From Fagopyrum homotropicum (Eukaryota; Streptophyta; Magnoliopsida; Caryophyllales; Polygonaceae), in NCBI GenBank assembly GCA_033239125.1, contig BSWB01000001.1:22037501-22101500 (forward strand): a DNA stretch of 64,000 nucleotides. Direction: 5' to 3'. A program made the translations under genes and the position numbers. Positions 56,159 to 64,000 of this stretch are shown piece by piece; the first letter of the stretch is position 1; each line of letters opens with the position of its first letter. The notes beneath the pieces are model-generated. The model ran no database searches. It was not told the DNA's origin and saw nothing but the letters and a program-made list of their open reading frames with translations.

Positions 56159-58686
56159 TGTAATACCCGAGGATTTACTTTTGATAATTTCCGGATCAAC
56201 TAGACCTGACTGGTTAGGACTCGTTCCGAGTTCTTAATATTTTCAATAAATCCGACATTTCAGCCATGCCCGTTAGTTGGGCCTTGTTCTTTTTAGATAT
56301 TTCCGGCCCGTGGCCCATGGTGGATGATAGAAAGCCCTTACCCTTCTTTTTTTTTTTTTAACCTAGCCGTCCTGCTTCCTTTTCTTACCTCTCGGCCGCA
56401 CGCCTCCCACTCCGCCCTTTCTTCGTTCCTCGCCTTCTCTGCGCCGAACCTTGGAAGCGGCCAAGGAAGCTAGTGGATCGGCCACCTCGTGCACCGTCGG
56501 GCCAGAGAAGGGCATCTCCTGCCGCACCTGTCCTCTCCTTCCTCCTCTCCCTTTGATCGACCCTCTGCGTCAAGCTTGTCGAAGAACCGGAGGACCTGTC
56601 TCGACCGCCTTCATCGGCAGTACAGGTAACCGGCACCCTTCTTTCTTCCTCCCTCTTCTCAGATCGCCGGCCCCTCTTCTTCTTTCTCAGACCTCTCTCT
56701 TAACTCTTTCGTTTTTTTTTTTTATTCTCTGAGATCTATCCCGCCGCTCTCTGATCTGCTGCCAACATCAAGCCCTAGTCTTCCGGCGAGATGAAACCGC
56801 AGCCGTCGCAAAGGAGTCGTACTAGGGAGGGTTGCCTCCAGTTCCGACGCCGAGAGAGACCGCGATAGGGATACACGCCTTTCCGCCCCAGAGACCGTCG
56901 CAGTAGGCGTTCGACCCTCGTCCGCCGTCGACTGCAGTGTAGATCCGTCGGCGCTTGTTGCTGCCGTCGCCACCTGTTGCTGCCGCCGACACCGAGACTG
57001 TCGTCTTCGGTTTTTGCTTCAAGCCGCCGCCTGACATCCTACCGTGTGTAGTGTGAGTCCCGATTGCCTCTGAATTAAACCCTAGATCTAATTGGGATTA
57101 CGTTTTTTTATTTCAGGCTTGTTATTTAGGTGTTTGTGATTCAAAATGTGGGGTATGCTGAGATTATTTGTGTTGTGGTTGGTCTAATTGTAATTAGATA
57201 GAGGGTGCCAATTTGTTGTTATTAGAGTGAGACCCTAATCTCGTATGTGGTGACATTTGTAATATAATCCTGATTATATTAATGAATATAGTTGTATGGC
57301 TTAGTATGTTGTATGGTCTGCTGAGTGTTTCAGTTATATGTCGGTACATTAAAGTTGGGAGTTGTACATTGAGTGGTTGTGAATGGCTTGTATGGTACGG
57401 GTGGTTGAAGAAGGTTATGAATTGAAGAAAGTTATGAATTATATGGGATATGAATGTTGTAGGAAGGTATTAGATGGATGTTGTGGGCTAGCGATGTGGA
57501 CGAGTTAAAAACGTTGGATGAATGAACTAAGTTAGTTTCTTTTATACTAGTTAGAATTATAGTCATGGCTTGGTACGTTTATGTGTTTCTCGGAACTTTT
57601 GGGATGTTAGTGGTAACGTTTAGTTGACCTTAGTTAGTCTTGATAAGGAGCTTGGAAGTCTGAAAAACTTGGAACTAAGCCTAGTTTAGTGTTTTCTCTC
57701 GGATGATCTTTATTAACTTAGAAGTGGAAACTTCTAAGCTTTTAGATATGTTATTGATATAAGTTTTATGTTATGATCAGGCATTTGAGATTAGACCCAT
57801 AGGGAGTCAAGGGATATCGTTGACTGAACTTGACCTGGTACTGGTAAGTCTTCGGACTTACTTAGCTCGTATTCTCTGTATTAGTTTCAATGCGTGTTTG
57901 GTGGTGTGCGTTTATTGTTTATGTGCGTGTTTATTGCTTATGTTATAACATCTAAACCGGTAATAGGACCACCGACTTTATATGTTTATATTTGGCCCAA
58001 GTGTATGATAACGGGCGGTGACCGCTATGTCCGGTCCAAAATGGGGATGACTGGGAGGTGCCTTGCGACCAGTCCATCGGGTGATGCTGATCCGCATCAA
58101 GTACAAACCCGTATGGTGAAAGGGGACAAGGGCGAGATCTTTAAGATTCTCGTGTCACAAAAGAAGTGAATTAGAACGGGATACGACCTAATAATAAAAA
58201 GATAATAAACCGGATTGTGTATTTTGGAACATGTTGTGTGTTTATGATGCCTTATGTGTGTGTGTGTGTGTGCCAATACCATGATTCTAATGCCTTGAAT
58301 GCTAACTAACGGTTTTATACCGATATTGTTGTAGATTGCATTGCAGGTTAGGAATGCGGCCGAGAGATCCGGAAGAGTGGGCAGCCGGGGTTCCGTACAT
58401 TTTAGGAGTGAGTTTGGGTTAGAGTCGGGTTGTTTTTTTATTCTTTGTTTATTATGTTGGTATGCCGCGTGTATGGCGTTTTGGTCTTTGATGTTGTTTA
58501 TCGGCTGAAGTCCGTTGTTTGTTTTCATTTGGGTTTTCATATCATTGCATTAAAATGAATTTCGGTTTTGCCTTTATTTGTGTCTTGTTGTAAGATCCAG
58601 TGAAATTGTTGTCAGGCTAAGGGTCGGGACCCATTGTGAGGTCCCAACCCGTAGCATCCCGAGTCCCGCGGATTCGGGGTGTTACA
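56159..58686 (+). repeat. 3' LTR of the nested element
   Basis: 2528 bp, nearly identical to the 5' LTR. A GT microsatellite is one unit longer here and a T-run two bases shorter. The intron donor context has changed from CAG to CTG (57841-57843). Confidence 0.93.
57844..58346 (+). promoter_or_regulatory. Putative LTR intron (nested element, 3' LTR)
   Basis: Same signals as 50508-51008: hairpin, CTAAC and TTGCAG present. The palindrome is CTAACTAAC here instead of CTAGCTAAC. Length 503 nt. Confidence 0.45.
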
Positions 58687-58691
58687 ATATA
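58687..58691. repeat. Target-site duplication ATATA (right)
   Basis: Exact match to 48816-48820. Confidence 0.93.
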
Positions 58692-60628
58692 GTTCCTTCA
58701 AGTCTTCCATGATAGCTTGTAAGCACTTTCTTACGGTTCCTATGACCTTAATTATCCTCTATTTACCATTCTTCTTGTATGGATTGGGGTGCTCATGACT
58801 TAGGACCTGTTATAATTTAGAGGTTACCCCCGACTCTTGAGTCCACCACACTATTCTCACATACATAAGTTCCTTAATCGGCGTAGTTTGTAGTATTTCC
58901 TTCAAAAACTCGGTTGACTATGTTCCAGACTTCGATCCTTTTGATACTGGCGTTGTGATTTCTTTCAGAATTCTTATATCATCGAAGAAGATAAAACGTA
59001 TCCCGGCTTGTGAAGTCTACTTTTCGCCCTTACTCTAAATTGTAAGTCTCCCTTCCGTTTTAAATTGTAATTTGTCAAAATTTCCCTAACTAGTAGGTAG
59101 AAAGTGGCTCAAACCATCCTCTTTACCCTTAATTATTAAGGAGTCAAATCCGACCGTCCGAGTCTTCTTCCTAAATTTAATTAGAGTTACTAACTTGAAC
59201 TTATTCAGTATTACCAACACTCATTTCGATTTAATTTCACTATTGTCGCAGTTGATCCCTTCCAAGATCTAGATGTTGATAAAAGTCTTTTATAACTGTG
59301 TGGTTATTCTTCTTATTTTCCACCCAGTCAACTAGTCACCCATACGTGTAAATTCTCCATTGTTACTCACTAGTATAAAGTTGATCTTCTACAAGATCGT
59401 AGCCTTTTCCTATGTTGCCTTTGATGTGGATATACTGAGTAGAAAGTTATCCACTAGGTTATTCATTTATACACCTTTAGCTTCTTCTACTCTCAACACT
59501 TTTCTTCCTCTTTGTAAGGTCACTTTACCCGAGTCTAGTTGTATTTAACCTAAACTTTCCACCCACTATCAGTTTCTCTTTTATGAATTGTTGGTGTCGG
59601 TAACTTAAGTCCCATGTGGAGTGAGAGATCGTGGTGGCCACTTGAGTCTACCCAGGTCATTCTCACTCACTCCTTTCCTTTCGTTAGCATTGTATTGTAA
59701 CATTTCCTTCATGGACATCTCTTGTCTTAGTTACAGACTTACATTCCCTTTAATACTTGTGTCGTGATATCTATCAAAATTTTCGTAGTCTTGAAGAAGT
59801 CCACCATTCTCAATGGTTGTGGATTTTTCCTTTCATCTTTAATTCTAATGTAAATGTCGGTCTTTGTGCTCCTCGAGTCCTTCCTATCTAGGTCATACCC
59901 TTTCTTCTCTAGATTCTCGTACTCATCCTTGCCTACGGCGGTATCCCCTTGGTTGTACTTGTCATTTCACCTGTCAAGTGTAGTTGTATACTACCCACTG
60001 GATTTGTATTCCAATATTGTCTTCTTTAATCTGCGCTTCTTATCAGTCCATACATACATCCTTGAGTTCCATCTCTGGTCCTCACACCGCTAAGTTCCTT
60101 GTACGTACTTCTATCACTTCTATCTGAGTTGACTCGGGAAAATTATCTCAATATCTCTACTTCTTTGCTCACTCGTTCTCCGGATGATTTATAGGGTCCC
60201 CATGACGCCCACCAGAGTATAATACTCCATCCTTGGTCTGAATCCATTGTCTCGGGTTGAAAACTTTATAAGTCCGCTACCAACTTATAATGATGCGGTA
60301 ATCGCTTCATGATATGACAACTAAAGGATATAAGATATCCTTTAGGATACTAACATGCTACACATACACATATATATAATCATACATTAAAACATATTAA
60401 TATAAGTCTAATACTAACTCATCTATCACTCCAAGTTGCAGAGATCCACGAAGAACGATGGTGGTCCGACGTACTACTAACCCAACAACCCGACTATGCA
60501 CGTGTGTAAAAACAAAAAATCCGTTTTGAAAATCTTAGACCCCTTTCGGGTTCTAATTATTTTATACATCCGGTCTTTTAGAAGATTTCAAGTGCCATTG
60601 TTGCCAACCTAGAGCTCTGATACCATGT
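58692..60628 (-). mobile_element. Tandem internal region 2, right part
   Basis: Near-identical to the right part of internal 1 (about 41255-43191). Short frames at 59360 and 59854 also appear in internal 1 and have no recognisable domain. It ends with the primer site. Confidence 0.85.
60608..60625 (-). other. Primer binding site, internal 2
   Basis: Sense strand TGGTATCAGAGCTCTAGG, three bases after LTR 3. Confidence 0.9.
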
Positions 60629-63470
60629 TGTAACACCCCAAGTTCTTGGAACTCGGGGAGCTACTGGTTAGGACCTCACAATGGGTTCCGACCTTGGTTT
60701 AACAACAACTTTACTAGGATCTTACAACAAGGCACAAATGTATTTAAAAAAAAATTTAAAACATAATATTATGATGGTATGAATGTATACATGTGACAGC
60801 CATACAAACATATATATAAATACATAAGATGCATGTCATATGGAAGACTCCCCCGTCCTCGTCTAATGAATACGTGGACCCGGCTGACCATCCGTTCCGG
60901 ATCTCTCTGCAGCTGTCTATCTCTACAGATCTGCAACACGGATATACCGTTAGCTAACAATCCAAATATAAGTAGAATAAGGATAGCACAAACACAAACA
61001 AGGTAACATAAACAATCATCATGCTGGCACACAAACCGGTTATTATCTAGTAGTTAAGTGATTCACCTTATTCCATTTTACAATTGTGGCACGAGAATCT
61101 TAAGAGTCCTCGCCTCCGTTCCTTATCCAACTGGGTGTAGGTCTAGCTTACCTCCGCCGGTAGCATCACTACAAACCGAGTGTGGAGTAGTCCCTAAAGA
61201 AACCCCCAGCGCCCTCAAGCTAACTGAGCAGAATGCCACCGCCCGTTACTCTTAGGCCAAGGTATAAGTCAGTATATAAATATTATTAAAATATAACTAT
61301 AAGCATCTCATTCACACACCACTACCATTATTCATACTCATATCTAGAAGTCAGCTAAGTAAGCCCAAAGGACTTACCTGAATCACATCTCGACTCTCTT
61401 AATCACAATTCGATTTGTGACTGTAGGAACTCAGTGGCCTGTCAAAGGAGGCAAGTGCGTCAGCACACTTCTCAGGAAATTAGAAGTCTAAGACTTCTAA
61501 GATAAGAGATCTTATTAGAACATAATTTATTAAAGTGTTCATTTAAGGTAAAATGACTATTTTACCCTTGGTCCCGAAACTTCCAAAAATCCCATAATTT
61601 ATGCTAAAACTCTTATTTGAGACTAAAATGTCATATTCTAACTCTTAAGGATGAGTTGGGTAAGAACTAGAAAGACTACACATTTTTCTAGTTCCCGAAA
61701 AGTCATTAAGGTCCAACTTTGGCATCAAATATGAAGCTCGAATAAATTTATAAAAATTCCAAAAAAATTCCTTAGGTCATCTATGATATCCAATCTACTC
61801 ATAGAAGCAAAAATTTCTTAAAAATGTTCAACCATCACTTCTACAAAATTCTCTAAAGTCGGTTACAACACTTAGAAATCTCCATACTTAGCCAAATTTC
61901 ACTGTTGGAAAAACAGCGCAACTACCCTACTTTGGGACCTTATAACTTCTAATCCGACCGTTGATTTATTCTCAACTTTTGACACAGTAAACTACATATA
62001 TCCATCAATGACATATCAAAATTTCAACGCTGGATTTTTTGTATAACTCCTTAACATTGATCTACAAGATTGACCGTTTCCCACTTCAAAACGGAAACAA
62101 ACAGAATTTTATTTACAGCAGTTCATTGTTACAGCAGCTCATTATCCTTCCCTTTCTGACAGTACAACCCCCACTCTACCTACACTCGCTAGACTCACAG
62201 TCATGGCAGCCCCTAATGCTATGCATCCTAACTTATCACCTCTACCTTCCAAGCCTAAGCCTCCTACTTCCTCTGTTATACATAAAATGACAGCAGGTGA
62301 AAAAGAACATGGATAACTTACAGGCTGCTAGAGTGTGTTGTGTCTGGAATGGTCTGATGTTCAGACCCTGCTGGCGGGTTCCCTACGTGCACAACTGGGC
62401 TAGTCTGGCTCCTACGTGACAGATCAGAAAGAGGGGAGTCAAGGCTTGGCTCGGCTTCACTTTTTTAGGGATTGGGAGACTCTATCCTGTCTCACAGTTG
62501 TCATAGAGTGGCTTTACTGCTGTCATAGAGTAACAGCTCGCGTTAATGAAGTTGTAAGAGAGGGTTGGTCACTATGCAGTCTTCACGTTGATTGCAGATG
62601 GTAAAACTTCTTCTCGCCTGGCTGTCGACATCAAGGGAAGTTGGTAGGCGTTGGAAGACAGCAACAGATAGGAGAAGAGGGAGAAGCAATGGCTCACCTG
62701 CTCAGACGGCGTTGGGTGCAGAAGCTTGGGCGTCAGGCTGCTCTTTGGTGCGTCCTTCGTCTGCTGTGAGTGAACAACAATACTGGAGAGGCTTGGCAGT
62801 GGTACGCAGGGACGGAAGGGAGATGTGCAGACAGTAGCCAAAATGAAAGAGAAGATTGCTACATGAATTGGACAGAACGAGTGTGGCTGAAAGGAAGGAG
62901 AAACGTGTTGTGATTGTGGCATGATCTCAGGGCATTACAAGATATTGGGAGAGAGGGAGCTGACGGTTTCTTCTTTACATCAAGCAGCTAGGCTTCCTGG
63001 ACAGCAGGCATGCGGTGAACTAGGCTGCTTCTTATTGGGCTTCTTGGGTTGCTCCAATCCGACAGCAAGGGAGAAGCAAGGCTGGATAGTTGAATCCAAT
63101 AAGACACAACAATGGGCTGAAACAAGGTAGGAAACAAAAAAATTAAGTTGATGTGGTCAAGGCCTTGTCAAAACTCGTCTTGATCTCGTCAAGTCTCATC
63201 ATGGTCTCGTAAAGTCTCATCATGGTCTCGTAAAAAGGACGTCATGACTTTGTCGAGGATATGTCATGATAAAACTAGGGTTTGCTAAATTAGAGTTGAT
63301 ATAAAATTCTATGATTTTATGTGAAGTGAGGTTACATAAAATGATAAAATTTTGAGATAGTGTACTACTAGGTAGACAGAGGAAGATCAAAGGATTAAAT
63401 TCCGGTTTGTCAATGGATTAAATTCCGGTTTGCTACGGAATTAAATAAAATAAAAATTTCGGATATTACA
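60629..63470 (-). repeat. Tandem LTR 3
   Basis: 2842 bp. It is the 5' LTR of internal 2 and of the whole tandem. It shares several single-base states with LTR 2 that LTR 1 lacks (for example TAGTCTGG near 62400), and others with LTR 1. Confidence 0.92.
60931..61377 (-). promoter_or_regulatory. Putative LTR intron (tandem LTR 3)
   Basis: Donor, hairpin, GTTAGCTAAC and acceptor as in LTR 1; all signals are intact. Length 447 nt. Confidence 0.5.
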
Positions 63471-63475
63471 ACTCC
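63471..63475. repeat. Target-site duplication ACTCC (right of tandem)
   Basis: Exact match to 35629-35633. Confidence 0.92.
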
Positions 63476-63991
63476 ACCTCCAATCTAGTCTTCCCCATGA
63501 AACAAGGAATCTTCAGCTGGCCAAAAGCCTTCAACCAACTGTCGGGCTTCGGCTCTCTTGCCTCAGCCGGCGCTCTAACATCCTCAGCAACCCTAGCGGA
63601 TAGGGCAACGACTTGTGTAAATCTTTGCGAAATCTCAATAAATATCGCGAAGTGGCGGTGCTGGTGCATGTCCTCTAGTCCTGATAGCTTCCTCAACTCT
63701 TTGCACGTAATCGTGGTATGCAGAAGCTCCTATTGACACTAGTGCTGACTCTATCGAAGGCAATCTTTGTGCTCCGGACCTAGCAGCGGTCCCGTTACCA
63801 GCCTCAAGAATAACCCTCTCAACAACTTTTTCAGTGAACGCCTCATTGATCGGCGGGTCAACAAATGGGGTTTGGCCCCGACCTCTAGCTAGTGGAGGTC
63901 TCCCTGCACGTCCTCGTCCATGAACGGCAGGTGGAAGAGGTGGTCGAGCCCTTCCTCGCCGCATAACAGATGTAGCTCTAGTATGTGCCAT
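63476..63991 (-). pseudogene. Tekay gag N-terminus
   Basis: The ATG at 63991 (MAHTRATSVMRRGRARPPLP) starts an Arg/Pro/Gly-rich N-terminal region. A frame change at about 63700-63680 leads to a frame with FTQVVALSARVAEDV and PDSWLKAFGQLKIPCFMGKT, the usual entry to the gag capsid domain. The sequence breaks off at the tandem's target duplication and resumes at 35628. The element's leader and 5' LTR are beyond the window. Confidence 0.7.
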
Positions 63992-64000
63992 CTACTATAA

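Larger units (their letters stand above)
48821..58686 (+). mobile_element. Young non-coding LTR element (LARD type) nested in the tandem
   Basis: Two LTRs of 2528 bp each (48821-51348, 56159-58686) differ by about eight substitutions and two short indels by hand count. The target duplication is perfect. The 4810-bp internal region has a tRNA-Met primer site and a polypurine tract but no gag or pol frame; the longest frame is 83 codons at 51876-52127, rich in Lys and Arg, with no known domain. A trace of the chromodomain (GADEATRET) remains at about 55850. Segments of its interior align with the tandem's interior on the sense strands, so the two families are related. Mobility would need proteins supplied by another element. 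Confidence 0.9.
35634..63470 (-). mobile_element. Tandem non-coding LTR element (LTR-int-LTR-int-LTR)
   Basis: Three near-identical ~2.84-kb LTRs (35634-38467, 43192-46032, 60629-63470) enclose two copies of one internal region. Internal 1 is 38468-43191 (4724 bp). Internal 2 is 46033-48820 plus 58692-60628 (4725 bp once the nested element and its duplication are removed). Each internal copy has its own tRNA-Met primer site and polypurine tract. No open pol or gag survives, only faint Tekay remnants, so it fits the LARD class (large retrotransposon derivative) and would depend on proteins of a relative such as Tekay. Outer ends are marked by ACTCC. Confidence 0.88.
21778..64000 (-). mobile_element. 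Tekay/Del-type chromovirus, decayed, split by two insertions
   Basis: A - strand Ty3/gypsy element. The 3' LTR is at 21778-23483. Then, in reverse order, come chromodomain, integrase, RNase H, RT and protease (23649-27279). A zinc knuckle lies at 34950-35071 and gag at 35072-35628 and 63476-63991. The 5' LTR is beyond the right edge. It is interrupted by the CRM-like element (27280-34949) and by the three-LTR tandem (35634-63470). Many stops and frame changes are present, so it is inactive. The domain order with the chromodomain after integrase defines a chromovirus; the protein text fits the Tekay/Del lineage. Confidence 0.85.

Noticed and set aside
62572..62922. 116-codon - strand frame in tandem LTR 3
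   Set aside because: The corresponding frames in LTRs 1 and 2 are broken differently; no motif is seen, so it is chance in a GC-richer part of the LTR.

Overview
The window is a block of plant heterochromatin made almost entirely of nested long-terminal-repeat (LTR) retrotransposons. No intact host gene, rRNA, tRNA or CRISPR array was found. The Athila, Tekay/Del and CRM-like chromovirus proteins, the primer sites for plant tRNA-Asp and initiator tRNA-Met, the L1-type LINE fragments and a plant-like proteasome-chaperone exon point to a flowering plant, probably a eudicot. The species cannot be named from the sequence.

Layout from left to right. (1) 1-5294: two old Athila-like LTRs (573-2374, 3471-5294, + strand), each preceded by a non-coding 3' internal tail. 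(2) 5295-7665: AT-rich flank with a broken exon resembling gankyrin/26S proteasome subunit 10 and a degenerate AT repeat. (3) 7666-20512: an Athila-lineage element on the - strand with perfect target duplications (ACACC). It has gag, protease, integrase and a third ORF but has lost reverse transcriptase and RNase H. A 5'-truncated LINE (17696-19078) sits in its 5' LTR. (4) 21001-21777: a second LINE tail, cut by the next element. (5) 21778 to beyond 64000: a decayed Tekay/Del chromovirus on the - strand (3' LTR, chromodomain, integrase, RNase H, RT, protease, gag). (6) Inside it, 27280-34949: a CRM-like chromovirus on the + strand. (7) Also inside it, 35634-63470: a three-LTR tandem (LTR-internal-LTR-internal-LTR, - strand) of a large element with no coding capacity, inserted as one unit in gag with target duplication ACTCC. 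(8) Inside the tandem's second internal region, 48821-58686: a related non-coding element on the + strand with two 2528-bp LTRs, about eight substitutions apart by hand count, and target duplication ATATA. The nesting gives a relative order: LINE, then Tekay, then the CRM-like element and the tandem, then the + strand element.

The most interesting signals lie in the non-coding DNA. All three Tekay-type LTR families carry what looks like a complete 450-500 nt intron: a GTAAGT donor folded into a hairpin that differs between families yet stays paired, a CTAAC branch site inside the palindrome GTTAGCTAAC, and an AG acceptor. Because the LTRs keep this intron, genomic RNA must escape splicing, so the hairpin may control retention. 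Each of three elements also carries its own dispersed palindromic box (CCACGGCCGTGG, CCTCGGTCGAGG or a CACCGCC..GGCGGTG type). The two Athila-type LTRs share four spaced copies of GAGACTTACCCGGTAA. These are readings of sequence by eye; no database search or folding program was run.
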